Assembly (NCBI GenBank): GCA_963827905.1
Contig: CAWHCB010000011.1
Location: 189,103-253,102 of the forward strand
DNA from: JACXTP01 sp963827905
GTDB lineage: Archaea; Thermoplasmatota; Thermoplasmata; Methanomassiliicoccales; UBA472
DNA length: 64,000 nucleotides
Reading direction: 5' to 3'
The position numbers were made by a program, and so were the translations under genes. Below, one piece after another: positions 26,528-36,414 of the stretch; positions within the stretch are counted from its first letter, which is position 1; every line of letters begins with the position of its first letter. The notes beneath the pieces are model-generated. The model saw only the letters and a program-made list of their open reading frames with translations. It did no database searches and was not told where the DNA came from.

Positions 26528-27416
26528 ATGAGGAAGCTCCTGGTCGTTGCGGTCGTTCTAATGCTATCGTTCTCGGCCATCGTCGGTGTTCTCCTCATCT
26601 ACCAACCGGGGCCGGAGGATGGGAATGAAGGTGAGGACCCCATCCCGGTGGATCCACATATGCTGTCGGTCCACTTCATCGACGTGGGCCAAGGTGACGC
26701 CACCTTGATCATGGCCCCCAGCGGGGCCTGCGTCCTCATCGATGCCGGGACCGCTTGATTCTGAGGATGTGGTGCTGTCATACCTGACATCCTACAACGT
26801 CACCCACTTGGACGCCTTGGTGGTGAGCCATTCCGACTCCGACCATTGCGGCTCGGCCGACGATGTGCTGCGTGCCTTGGACGTCGACCTGGTGGTCCAT
26901 TCCGGTTTCTACAAGGACACTCCCGCCTACGCTGATTTCCTGGAGGCGGTAGAGGAGGAGGGATGCCCGGTGCTCACCCGGGATACGCTGGATGAGGGCC
27001 AATACCTGGACCTGGCAGACGACCTCACGGTCCAGGTGCTGAGCGCCTACCGCGAGGCGGACGACTCCAACAGCGCCAGCATAGTGCTCAAAATCACCTA
27101 TGGGGACGAGGACCTTCTTTTCATGGGGGACGCCCCCTCCGGAGTGGAGGACTGGACCATGCGCAATTACGACATCGATGCCGAGGTCCTCAAGGTGGCC
27201 CACCATGGCTCCTATTCGTCCACCTCGCAGGACTTCCTGGCCGAGGCGACCCCTCGCTACGCCGTCATCTTCTGCGCCGCTGGCAACGACTACGGGTATC
27301 CTCACGACGAGGTCATGGAAAGGCTAGGGACAGTCGGGGCCGAAGTGTGTCGCACCGACATTTCAGGGACCATCATACTGCAGACCAATGGCACGGCCAT
27401 GGAAAGGCTCAGCTGA
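26528..27416 (+). CDS. ComEC-like metallo-beta-lactamase fold hydrolase, membrane-anchored (one frameshift)
   Basis: About 295 residues. A signal-anchor (LLVVAVVLMLSFSAIVGVLL) is followed by the MBL domain of the ComEC/Rec2 C-terminal type: VHFIDVGQGDATLIMAPSG, then VVSHSDSDHCG with the metal-binding HxDxDH, LLFMGDA, and LKVAHHGSYSSTS. An indel near 26755 separates the two frames. The protein faces outward and is probably a nuclease or phosphodiesterase. The related ComEC domain degrades one DNA strand during uptake, but no ComEC membrane channel is present here. Confidence 0.83.
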
Positions 27417-27488
27417 GTTCTCGGATCATTAAAACGGCTCGGGCCAAGGTCCCATCTTTCCTAGGCGCATGGCCATCGGTTCGTTCAG

Positions 27489-27869
27489 TCATTCCTTGTC
27501 CAACCTGCGCAAACCGATGAGCGAGATCCGCCCGACCGGGGTGAGCGAGTATATCCTCCAGTTCCCGCTCTGCCTCCAGGTGACCAGTTCCGCCTCTTCC
27601 AGGAGCTTGAGGTGGTAGGAGAGCTTGGAATTGGTGAGACCGGCGACCTCGCGGAGGACACAGGGGCAAAGGTCGCAATATTGCAGCGATTCCAGCAAGG
27701 AAAGGCGGATGGGATCGGAGAGGGCGGCATGTTGGGCCGCCACCTTCCTCCGCGACCCCTCTGACGAAAGAGCGCTCCTCAGACCCTCGAGGCCGCCACA
27801 GGCCCGCAGCGACGCAGACACATCATCGGGCAGGTTCATCTCGCCCTCGCCGCAGCATTTCTTGCGCAT
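27489..27869 (-). CDS. arsR: ArsR-family metalloregulator
   Basis: A 126-residue winged-helix repressor. The recognition core is ALSDPIRLSLLESL ... LTNSKLSYHLKLLEEAELV. The cysteines of YCDLCPCVLREV, in the helix ahead of the recognition helix, fit As(III) or similar soft-metal sensing, and an extra CC lies at the N-terminus (KKCCGEGE). It is the last gene of the arsM-arsC-arsR run and most likely represses the divergent ars promoters at 29154-29323. Confidence 0.88.
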   Translation of the reverse strand: MRKKCCGEGEMNLPDDVSASLRACGGLEGLRSALSSEGSRRKVAAQHAALSDPIRLSLLESLQYCDLCPCVLREVAGLTNSKLSYHLKLLEEAELVTWRQSGNWRIYSLTPVGRISLIGLRRLDKE

Positions 27870-27900
27870 GGACCGATATCCCCCTCGGAACCTTTAACAC

Positions 27901-28317
27901 TTACCAGTTCGGAAGCTCCAGGTCGATCTTGGCGATTATCTCGTCCCGGATGTAACGAAAGGTCCCCAGGACATGCTCCTCAGTGCCGCTCGCGGCGGAT
28001 GGGTCGGGGAAGTCCATGTGGATGATCGTGTCCCCCGGGAAGAACGGGCAATTATCGGCGGCATCGCTGCACACCGTGACGACATAATCGAAATGTTGAC
28101 CTCGGAACTCGTTCATTGATTTGGACCGATGGGAGGAGATGTCGATGCCTATCTCCGCCATCGCCCTCACGGCGTACGGGTTCAAATCTCCCGGTTTCAC
28201 ACCAGCGCTATGCGCCTCCCATTTATCGGAGTACCTGGAGTTGACGTAACCCTCCGCCATCTGGGATCGGGCGGCGTTGTGGGTGCAGAGGAACAACACT
28301 CTTCTCCTTTCTGACAT
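27901..28317 (-). CDS. arsC: Arsenate reductase, LMW-phosphatase type
   Basis: A 138-residue thioredoxin-coupled-type ArsC. The P-loop CTHNAARSQMAEG has the catalytic cysteine and arginine, and HMDFPDPSAASG has the general-acid aspartate. A further cysteine pair, VCSDAADNCPF, matches the redox cysteines that form the disulfide cascade in this class. It converts arsenate to arsenite for ArsM or Acr3. It starts 3 bases after the arsM stop. Confidence 0.92.
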   Translation of the reverse strand: MSERRRVLFLCTHNAARSQMAEGYVNSRYSDKWEAHSAGVKPGDLNPYAVRAMAEIGIDISSHRSKSMNEFRGQHFDYVVTVCSDAADNCPFFPGDTIIHMDFPDPSAASGTEEHVLGTFRYIRDEIIAKIDLELPNW

Positions 28318-28320
28318 GGA

Positions 28321-29139
28321 TCACCTTGGTTTGATGGCAACTATCCTGTCGTTGGCAATACATTTGTATGCCTGGTATAAGACCTCGACGTCCGGGACCG
28401 AACCACGTGCCCGTTTCTCCTCTGCCATGCTCTGCGCGAACTCCATCGCCTCCTCATCGGAATAGAGGCGTCTTTCCTCCACTGCCACATGGGTGAAGCC
28501 AGCCTCTCGGAGCAAAGCGAGGTAGCTCCCTCAAGCATGGCGCCGGCCACGCAGCCTCCCCACAGCTCGGGATCGTTCCTTGAGCTTTCTGGCAGCTCCT
28601 TCACCAACACCCGGTCCGATATTGCCAGTCGTCCATTGGGCTTGAGCACGCGGAACGCCTCCCGGAACACCAGGGATTTGTCAGGAGCCAGGTTGATGAC
28701 GCAATTGCTGATGATCACGTCCGCCGTTGCGTCGGGCAGGGGCATGTGCTCGATCTCCCCCAGGCGGAACTCCACGTTCTCCAGCCCCATCCTCTTGGCC
28801 GACGCCCTCGCCTTCCACACCATCTCCGGGGTGGCGTCGATGCCGAATGCCCTTCCCCTTCGGACCGACCTTCTTGCTCGCCAGGAACACATCCATGCCT
28901 GCGCCGCTGCCCAGGTCCACCACCACCTGGCCCGACGTCAGACGCGCGAGGGCGACAGGGTTGCCGCAGGAACAATTGGAGGAAAGGACATCCACAGGGA
29001 TATCGCTCAGGTCCTCGTCTGAATAGACCTTGATCATCTCCGATTGCTTTGGGCTGTCGCAGCAGGAGCGGGACTCGGTCGCCAGTCTTCCATAGGTATC
29101 CTTGACGGCCTTTCTCATGTCCTCATTATCCTTATTCAT
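28321..29139 (-). CDS. arsM: Arsenite S-adenosylmethionine methyltransferase (frameshifts)
   Basis: Methylates arsenite to volatile or less retained species using SAM. The SAM-binding start is VVVDLGSGAGMDVFLASKKV. The conserved As(III)-binding cysteines appear as SCCDSPK, NCSCGNP and SNCVINLAPDK. The last of these is followed by the GRLAISD strand typical of ArsM. The frame shifts near 28855, fixed by removing one G of a GGG run to give FGIDATPEMV, and again near 28515. The C-terminal EAGFTHVAVEERRLY segment then completes about 272 residues. It is the first gene of the left ars operon. Confidence 0.9.
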
Positions 29140-29153
29140 TTAAGCACCTTTAG

Positions 29154-29171
29154 TTTCAATTAAATTTGAAA
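29154..29171. promoter_or_regulatory. ars operator palindrome, arsM side
   Basis: TTTCAA-N6-TTGAAA, ending 15 bases before the arsM ATG and near the predicted start of transcription. An identical palindrome lies before acr3. The likely ligand is ArsR. Confidence 0.7.
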
Positions 29172-29305
29172 TGAATCATCCTGTATTATTAACTTTTGTT
29201 TGAGTATGAAATTAAATAATATAAATAATGCTGGAATACAAAAAATAATGGATAATATTCTCTCTCGTGCACAATAGTTAAATATTATTAAAAGCTCTTT
29301 AGGTA

Positions 29306-29323
29306 TTTCAAAACTAATTGAAA
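29306..29323. promoter_or_regulatory. ars operator palindrome, acr3 side
   Basis: TTTCAA-N6-TTGAAA, ending 15 bases before the acr3 ATG, a mirror placement of the arsM-side copy. A TATA-like TTAAATATTA about 28 bases upstream puts the palindrome on the transcription start, so a bound repressor would block initiation. Confidence 0.7.
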
Positions 29324-29337
29324 TAAGGGGAATTCAA

Positions 29338-30435
29338 ATGAGCGAAGCCGTCCACGTGTCCCAAAAGTTGTCCTTCCTGACCCGATATCTCACCGTCTGG
29401 ATATTCGCCGCCATGTTCCTCGGCGTGGCCTTGGGCGTCCTCGATACCCGGCCTGGCGGACTATCTCGACTCGCTCAGCGTCGGTACCACCTCGATACCG
29501 TTGGCCATCGGCCTCATCCTGATGATGTACCCTCCCCTGGCCCGGGTCAAGTACGAGGAGCTCCACAAGCTGAAGGAGCGACCCGAGACCAAGCAGATGG
29601 TGCTCGTCTCCCTCTTCCTGAACTATCTCGTCGGCCCCATCCTCATGTTCTTCCTGGCCTGGATATTCCTGCCCGACCAGCCGGAATACCGCATCGGGGT
29701 CATCCTCACCGGCCTGGCGCGCTGCATCGCCATGGTCATCGTCTGGAACCAGCTGGCCGAGGGCGATAACGACTACGCCGCGATACTGGTCGCCTTCAAC
29801 TCCATCTTCCAGATACTGACCTACTCGTTCTATGCCTACTTCCTCATCTCCGTGGCCTCGGAGTGGATATCGCCCGGTTCAGGCGTGGACGTGGACATAT
29901 CCATCGCCTCCATCGCCATCAGCGTCGTCATCTACCTGGGCATACCTTTCCTGGCCGGCATCATGACCCGCTATACTCTGAGGCCGAGGAAGGGAGCGGA
30001 CTGGTACGACAACAAGTTCATGCCGGTCATGGGCAAGATATCGCTGCTGGCGTTGCTCTTCACCATCGTGGTCATGTTCTCCCTCAAGGGCGAGTACATC
30101 GTGGAGCTGCCTGGTGACGTGTCCGCATCGCCATCCCCCTGCTGATCTACTTCGTCATCATGTTCACCTTCTCGTTCTACCTCTCCATGAGGCTGAAGTA
30201 CCCTTATGGGAACGCCACTGCCCAGTCGTTCACGGCGGCGAGCAACAACTTCGAGCTGGCCATCGCGGTTGCGATAGGCGTGTTCGGCATCGGCTCCGGC
30301 GTGGCCTTCGCCGCGGTGATCGGTCCGCTGGTGGAGGTGCCGGTGATGATCGGACTGGTCAACCTGGCCTTCTGGTTCCGCGCCAGGTACTATGGACCAG
30401 ATGGACGGTTGAAGGTCGCAGCGGGTGGGGGATAG
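29338..30435 (+). CDS. acr3: Arsenite efflux carrier ACR3 (two frameshifts)
   Basis: Ten-helix arsenite exporter of about 365 residues. PLAIGLILMMYPPLARVKYE, the conserved cysteine in LTGLARCIAMVIVWNQLAEG (the arsenite-binding Cys of Acr3), and SNNFELAIAVAIGVFGIGSG with its helix 9 glutamate are diagnostic. The frame breaks near 29455 and 30118. It heads the right-hand ars operon, and the ribosome site AAGGGGAA lies just before the ATG. Confidence 0.93.
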
Positions 30436-30438
30436 TCC

Positions 30439-30650
30439 ATGGACCCCCTGACCAAGGAGCTGGTGGCCATCGCCGCCTCGGTGGCAGCCCGGTGCCAACC
30501 CTGTTTCGACCACCATCTCAAGAGGCGAGAGAGCTTGGCGGAACGGACTCCGACATCAAGGACGTAATTTCATTGGCCGATAGGATCGGCCAGGTCGGAG
30601 GCCAGCGCATGATGGAATTCATCGAGGTAAGGACTAAGGGAGAAAGATGA
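30439..30650 (+). CDS. AhpD/carboxymuconolactone decarboxylase-like small protein (one frameshift)
   Basis: About 70 residues with the AhpD-like core ELVAIAASVAARCQPCFDHH, including the CxxC redox pair and following histidine. After an indel near 30510 comes KEARELGGTDSDIKDVISLA. Such proteins are peroxidase or disulfide-relay subunits and occur next to arsenic genes in other prokaryotes. The start is 3 bases after the acr3 stop, and the stop overlaps the next ATG (ATGA), so it belongs to the ars operon. Confidence 0.75.
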
Positions 30651-30979
30651 CATCAAAGGTCCGCGTCAATATGCGCCTGTGCGACAAGGTGAGCATGATA
30701 ATGGCGACAACGAACCCGGATGGAACGTTCGACATCGAGGTTCAGACCACGTGCGATAACGTCCGCGAGTTCTCTAGGGGGCTGGAATCGCTCACCATCA
30801 TCGATCTCACCGACAAGGTGAACGGCAAGGTCTTCGACAGGATGAGGCAATGTAAGATGAGCGCCAACTGCCTGGTGCCGGCCGGTCTGATCAGCGCCGG
30901 ATGGGTGGAGGCAGGCATGATAGCCGCCTCGAACGCCAAGAAGAACAAGTGCAACGAGGTCGAGTTCGTTTTCGATTGA
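30647..30979 (+). CDS. Conserved small protein in the ars operon, function unknown
   Basis: A 110-residue soluble protein, overlapping the AhpD-like gene's stop. It has four cysteines (RLCDKV, TTCDNV, RQCKMSANC, KKNKCNE) and an alternating beta pattern, DGTFDIEVQTTCDNVREFSR. I do not recognise a characterised family; similar short proteins occur in methanogen-related archaea. The cysteines and operon position suggest binding of arsenite or a metal, which is inference. Confidence 0.7.
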   Translation: MTSKVRVNMRLCDKVSMIMATTNPDGTFDIEVQTTCDNVREFSRGLESLTIIDLTDKVNGKVFDRMRQCKMSANCLVPAGLISAGWVEAGMIAASNAKKNKCNEVEFVFD

Positions 30980-31029
30980 AAGAACAATAAAAGGGAAAAG
31001 GTTTGAAGGGGGGGGTCAATGAGGTCAGC

Positions 31030-31524
31030 TCAGGCCTTTCCAGCACAGACCTGGGACATGGTGCCGGCCCGGTACTGGGTTTGGGCCATGGACTGTTCCT
31101 GGCTCTGCACCTGGGCATAGGTCATCTGTCCAGAGCATTGACCGTCCTGCAGCTGGAGGCGCTCCCTCACCTGGTCACAGGCAGGGTCGCACACCCCATC
31201 CGGGCAGCGCACTCCATCGCAGCTACCGTCCTGTGCTTTGATGCGGTCCTGCTCCATGAGCATCACCTGCTCCCCTGAGCTTAGTTCACAGCTACCGTCC
31301 TGTGCTTTGACGCGGTCCTGCTTCCGCAGCATGTCCTGGTCCCCGGTGCATTGATCGCACGTACCGTCCTTGGCTTGGTCCATGACACAGTCTCCGTTCG
31401 CGCTGCTCGTCCCATTCTCGGACGTTCCATCGTTGGTCGCGAGGGACATCGGCACAAGGAGGACCGCTCCTATGAGCACCGCGCCCACGACCATTAACGC
31501 TGTTAATGCTTTCATTTTCTTCAT
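31030..31524 (-). CDS. Secreted cysteine-rich repeat protein
   Basis: A 164-residue protein with a clear signal peptide (ALTALMVVGAVLIGAVLLVP). The mature part is Gln/Asp/Cys-rich, with a repeated unit QDRVKAQDGSCE / QDRIKAQDGSCD set 23 residues apart and related DQAKDGTCDQC. The matching DNA repeats (31220-31253 and 31289-31322) differ in only a few bases, so the duplication is recent. Twelve or so cysteines occur in pairs, suggesting metal binding or disulfides outside the cell. It lies next to the arsenic genes. No family is recognised. Confidence 0.65.
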   Translation of the reverse strand: MKKMKALTALMVVGAVLIGAVLLVPMSLATNDGTSENGTSSANGDCVMDQAKDGTCDQCTGDQDMLRKQDRVKAQDGSCELSSGEQVMLMEQDRIKAQDGSCDGVRCPDGVCDPACDQVRERLQLQDGQCSGQMTYAQVQSQEQSMAQTQYRAGTMSQVCAGKA

Positions 31525-31641
31525 CTCCGCTCCCGACCCGGGGGCCGGGAACGGTCTATCTCATTTCGGTGAAAACGTTTATCAAACCTTTCTTGAAAAC
31601 AGTGAAAAGTGGCGTGAAAAGTGAAAACTGGCTAAGAAAGT

Positions 31642-32174
31642 CTACTTATCGACGGTGACCTTGACCTTGTTCGTGGAGCCGTGCCTCTCCTTGCTCACGA
31701 CACCTTTCTCGATGAGCCGGTCGATGACCCTCGACACCTTCGCATCGGACCATTTGAGCTTGACGATGAGGTCCTTCTGCAAGGCCTCCCCCCCGTTGTC
31801 GACGACGGCTCGGAACATCGTCCTCTCGTCGCCGGTGAGGAGCCGAAGCACCAAGTAGTCCTCCTCGGTCGGACCCGGTTGCTTCTTGACCTCGACGGTA
31901 GGCACCGACGAACTTGCGGTCCTTCTTCGTGTGGGACGACCTCAACTTCGTTCAAAGGTTGGTATTCCTCCTTCAGGAAGAAGAGCATCATACCCGCGGC
32001 AAGCAGAAAACCACCAATTGCAGCCAAAACGACATTGATGAATGCGTAGGCGACCTGGTCATTGGAGTGCATACCACTGCCTCCCAGCTCCTCTGGCATG
32101 GCCAGACCGATCACCACCATGATGGCCCCGATAACCATCAGGACGATCGCCAAGACACGGACCGCTTTGATCAT
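31642..32174 (-). CDS. Membrane-anchored winged-helix regulator (one frameshift)
   Basis: About 175 residues. Two N-terminal membrane helices (VLAIVLMVIGAIMVVIGLAM and FINVVLAAIGGFLLAAGMML) lead, after an indel near 31910, into a C-terminal winged helix: VLRLLTGDERTMFRAVVDNG, LQKDLIVKLKWSDAKVSRVI, DRLIEKGVVSKERHG. This layout, helices first and DNA-binding last, is common in archaeal membrane-bound regulators. It is divergent from the CO dehydrogenase gene and could control it. Confidence 0.75.
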
Positions 32175-32292
32175 ATCGTTCGGTCATGAGATGTCCATGA
32201 TATGTATAAAATGAGCCCACCTAGTAACGATGAAAATTATGAATCGATGCCATTTTCACGAAAACAAGGATATGGATTCAATGATCGACGAG

Positions 32293-32405
32293 GGTGGACC
32301 ATGCTTCCACCACTCACGTTCCAGATAAAGTGCCGGATGTTTCTATAAATCTATCCTTTTCATGGTATTGAAGAGGCGCGATATCGCCAGCCTTATTTTT
32401 ATAAA
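32293..32405 (+). promoter_or_regulatory. cooS promoter region with two inverted repeats
   Basis: TATA box TTTTTATAAA (32395-32404) lies about 55 bases before the cooS ATG. Upstream are a perfect 10-base palindrome GCGATATCGC (32378-32387), where a BRE or operator would be, and an inverted repeat GGTGGA-7-TCCACC. The ribosome site GTGAGGGAG precedes the ATG. Confidence 0.5.
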
Positions 32406-32453
32406 GGTTCGGACCAGGGATTTCCAAAATCACGATACTTGTGAGGGAGCCAT

Positions 32454-34396
32454 ATGACGGACGAAAGGGTTACCGAGATCATCTCCGTGGAATGCCTGCG
32501 GGTCCCCGCTGAGGAGCTCACACCGGAGAAGATCAAGAAGAAGACCGAAGAGAGGACCATGGACGAATCGTCCAAGCAGGTCCTGAAGAAGACCATGGAG
32601 GAGGGCGTCGAGACGGCCTGGGACCGTTTCGAGAAGCAACAGCCCATGTGCAAGTTCTGTTCCACCGGCGTATCCTGTCAGCGTTGCGCCATGGGGCCTT
32701 GCCGATTGATGGGCGGGGACCGGGTGCGGGGCGTTTGTGGCGCCGACGCGGACCTCATCGTGGCCAGGAACCTTCTGGACCAGATAGCGACCGGGGCGGC
32801 ATCGCACTCCGACCACGGGCGCGAGGTGGTCGACACTCTTGTTGAAGACATCACGAGGTGAGGCGCCCTCCTACACCATCACCGATGTGCCGAAGTTGAA
32901 GCGACTCGCAAAGGAGTACGGGATCGACATCGAGCGACCCCTGGAGAAGGTGGGCGAGGACCTGGCGAAGGCCATGCTGGAGGAGTTCGGGACATTGAAG
33001 GGGGAGCTGCAGATGCCCAAGCGGGCGCCCGAGGAAAGCGTCAAGATCTGGAAGGAGGCGAACATCCTGCCCCGCAGCATCGACCGGGAGATCGTGGAAT
33101 CGATGCACCGGGTGCACATGGGCGTAGGGGCGGAGTTCAGCGACATGCTGGTCCAAGGCATGCGCGCCTCCATGGGCGACGGTTGGGGCGGTTCGATGAT
33201 GGGCACGGAGATATCGGACGTTCTGTTCGGTACCCCGACCATTACGCAGGTCCAAGGTGAACCTGGGCGTCCTGAAGCACGACCACGTCAACATATCGCT
33301 GCACGGGCACAACCCGGTCCTTTCGGAGATGGTGGTGAAGGCGGCGGGCCTCCCGGAGATGCAGGAGAAGGCCAAGGGGCTGGGGGCGAAAGGCATCAAC
33401 CTGGTGGGCCTGTGCTGCACCGGCAACGAGCTGCTCATGCGGAAGGGCATCCATCAGGCGGGGAACCACATGGACCAGGAATTGGTCATCACCACCGGGG
33501 CCTTGGAGATGATGATAGTCGACTACCAGTGCATCTTCCCCACCCTCACGAACACGGCGGCGTGCTTCCACACCAAGGTGGTATCGACCTCGCCCAAGTC
33601 GAAGATACCCGGCAGCCTCTACTTCGAGATAACCCCGGAGAACGCCCTGGAGCAATCGAAACTGATGATCAAGATGGCCATCGAGAACTATCCGAACCGG
33701 GAGCCGAAGCGGGTCCTCATACCCGACCACCCCATGGACGCCATGGTCGGCTTCTCCGTCGAGGCCATCCGGGACGCCCTCGGGGGCAGCCTGAAACCAT
33801 TGCTCGACGTGGTCCTCTCCGGCAAGGTCAGGGGGTGCGCGGCCATCGTCGGTTGCAACAACCCTCACATCAAACACGACTTCGGCCACATCACCCTGGC
33901 GAAGGAGCTCATCAAGCGTGACATACTGGTGGTGGAGACCGGCTGCGCCAGCATAGCCTGCGCCAAGGCCGGTCTGATGCTCCCGGAGTCGATCAAGGAC
34001 GCGGGCAAGGGCCTGAAGGAGGTGTGCGGGTCGCTGAAGATCCCTCCGGTGTTGCACATGGGCTCATGCGTGGACTGCAGCCGCATACTCAACCTCGTCG
34101 CGGAACTGGCTCGTCTTGCGGGCGTGCGCATCGACCAATTGCCTGTGGCCGGAGCGGCCCCGGAATGGTACTCGCCCAAGGCCGTCGCCATCGCCAGCTA
34201 TTACGTCGGAAGCGGGGTGAGCGTGTGCCTCGGGGTCATGCCCAAGATAGCCGGCAGCCCCAACGTGGTGCAGTTCCTCACTCAGGATGTGGAAGCGGCG
34301 GTCAATGCGAAGTTCTGGGTGGAACCGGACCCGAGGAAGGCGGCCGCGCTCATGTCCGACCACATCGAGATGAAGCGCAAGGACCTGGACCTATAG
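32454..34396 (+). CDS. cooS: Carbon monoxide dehydrogenase, catalytic Ni-Fe subunit (two frameshifts)
   Basis: Monofunctional CO dehydrogenase of about 645 residues, oxidising CO to CO2. The N-terminal cysteines CKFCSTGVSCQRCAMGPC bind clusters B and D. Cluster C ligands are visible: His in HGHNPVLSE, Cys in GLCCTGNE, DYQCIFP, VGCNNPH, ETGCAS and MGSCVDCSR. The late catalytic lysine/histidine region AIASYYVGSG is present. Frames change near 32850 and 33255. No CooF ferredoxin, CooC insertion ATPase or acetyl-CoA synthase subunit lies beside it, so electrons must go to a carrier encoded elsewhere. Confidence 0.94.
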
Positions 34397-34407
34397 GACC
34401 CTAACGG

Positions 34408-34448
34408 TGGGGGATCGCAGACGCCCCCATTCATTTCCTTTTTTCATG
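34408..34448 (+). terminator. Terminator after cooS
   Basis: Hairpin TGGGGG (34408-34413) / CCCCCA (34424-34429) followed by a T-rich run TTCATTTCCTTTTTTC, 12 bases after the cooS stop. Confidence 0.65.
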
Positions 34449-34482
34449 CGGAGCCTAGGAATTTGCCGAAAGCCCTATTCAT

Positions 34483-36268
34483 TCAATCCTCATCCTTGCG
34501 ATAGGTCACTTCCTGGGGCAGATGGTGGTATGGACCTTCCTTCTCCATGAGCGAGCCCGCATAGGCGCCCAGATAGGCGCTGCGTTGGTCCCGGACGTAC
34601 TTGGACCGCATGCAGGTGTGGTCGTAAGCTATCTTCATGAGGTAGAGGAACCAGGCCACGTAGGCCGAGGCAATGACGATGACCGACTCCCAGAGGATGG
34701 GGAACATGAAGGCCACGCAGGAGCACATCACCAAGCCCAGGGAGATGGCCGAGGCCACGAAGCTGGTGATGCGCAGGCTGCTGCCTGGCGCGGCGCCGAG
34801 GTTGGAGTAATCGATGCGGCGCACCACCTCATGCAGCTCCCGGACCAGGATGAAGAAGGTCAGGGCGCTGATGACTATGGCGCCGACGAAGGCGGCCACA
34901 TGCATCCATTCCGTGGTGGAGACGGTGATGACCAACGCCGCCACGAAAGAGAAGAGCAGGGCCATGAATTTCTTGGAGGCATGGAAGGGCTTGAAGCTCT
35001 TCGGGAACACGAGCTTGCCCAGGGTGCGCTGGAAGACGGCGGCCCCGTACTTGATGGACTCCGGGAAGCGCACGCCGCACCAGTCGGCGATCTGATAGCT
35101 GCGCTTTATGAACACCGGGCAGAGGCTGGACATGAAGAAGGTGATGGCGCCGGCGATGGGGTTGAGGTAGGCCGCCTTGGTGACCAAGGGCACCTGGGAG
35201 GCGACCGACGCGTACATTATGGACTCGCCGCCGCGGGCGGTGAAGGCGGAACCGATGGTGACCGAGGCGCGGCGGTTGAAGCCCACCAGGTAGGCCACGC
35301 AGGACATCACTATCACCTCGGCGAAGATGATGAGCATCACCGCCGCAGCTATGGCCACCCAGACGGATGGAGAACATGGCCGGGTCGATGAGCATGCCGA
35401 ACGAAACGAAGAAGATGGCGGCGAAGGCGTCGCGCAACGGTGAGATCTTCTTCTCCATGCGCTCCATGACCTTGGTCTCGGCGAACACCATTCCTATGAA
35501 GAAGGCCCCGATGAGGGGCGGGACGCCGCAGAAGACGGCGAAGGCGGCGGAAAGGAAGACCACCCCGAGCATGAACAGGACGAAGAGCTCATCGCTCTCC
35601 ATCTTCACCAGGTACTTGACCACCCGGGGGATGACGAAGACCGCCAATATGATGAAGAAGAGGAAGAAGCCGATCATGCCCAGCGCCAACGCGCCGATGC
35701 TGAAGTTCGCGTCCGTGTTGATGACCAGGCCGCCCACCACGGTCAGGATGATCATGGAGATGAACTCCTCCATGATGACCATGCCGATGATGTAGTCGGT
35801 CTCTGGCTTGTCCAGGCGCCCCAGGTCCATGAGCGTCTTCATGGCCACGGCGGAACAGGACATGGCGATGATGGCGGCGAGGAAGATGGCATCGATGAGG
35901 TCCCAGCCCAGTGCGAAGGCCAGTAGGAAGCCGACGAAGAGGTTGATGCCCACGTCTATGAGGGCGAGGATGGCGGCCGGTCCCTTCACCTTCTTAATCT
36001 TCTCCATGCTGAACTCCAGTCCCACGAAGAAGATGAGGAGCAGCAGTCCGAACTCGGCCAGGGCGGTGACGAAATCTATGTTCTCCACCAGGCCATCGTA
36101 CTCGAAGTCCCCGATCTTGAAGTACATGAAGGGGCCGATGAGTATGCCCACGATGATGTAGGCCAGGATGGCGCTCTGCTTGAAACGGTAAGCGATGGCC
36201 GCGCCTATGAAGGCTATGAGCATGATCGCTCCGAACTCCAGCAGCAGTTTGCTTGACTCCGATTCCAT
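34483..36268 (-). CDS. CPA2-family cation/proton antiporter (one frameshift)
   Basis: About 595 residues. The N-terminal two-thirds is a KefB/NapA-type exchanger of a dozen helices, with AILAYIIVGILIGPF, FFVGLEFSMEKIKK and FCGVPPLIGAFFIGMVFAET. The ion-binding acidic residue lies in the FTARGGESIM / MEEFISMI region. After an indel near 35365 the chain continues into further helices and a cytosolic tail (HTCMRSKYVRDQRSAYLGAY). There is no TrkA-N/RCK domain, which KefB proteins usually have. The start ATG at 36268 is preferred over the longer frame. It probably exchanges Na+ or K+ for H+. Confidence 0.86.
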
Positions 36269-36414
36269 TGCCCGGTCCCATCCCACGCCGGGAGGCCCGC
36301 CGCCGGAACGTCAACCCTCTGGACGAGGGGTCCCCTGCCGTTCGGTGGCGAACGAGAGGCCTAGCTCAGAAGAGTCAGGCCTAGTGCATCCCGCAAAAGA
36401 GAAGGCCATGTTTG

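Noticed and set aside
28181..28206. GGTTCAAATC sequence resembling a tRNA T-loop
   Set aside because: It lies inside the intact arsC frame, and no acceptor or anticodon stem can be built around it.
31220..31322. Possible CRISPR-like direct repeats
   Set aside because: Only two copies of about 34 bases, in frame within a secreted protein whose repeats they encode.
34397..34482. Possible small RNA between cooS and the antiporter
   Set aside because: The only structure is a hairpin with a T-run at the correct place for a cooS terminator.
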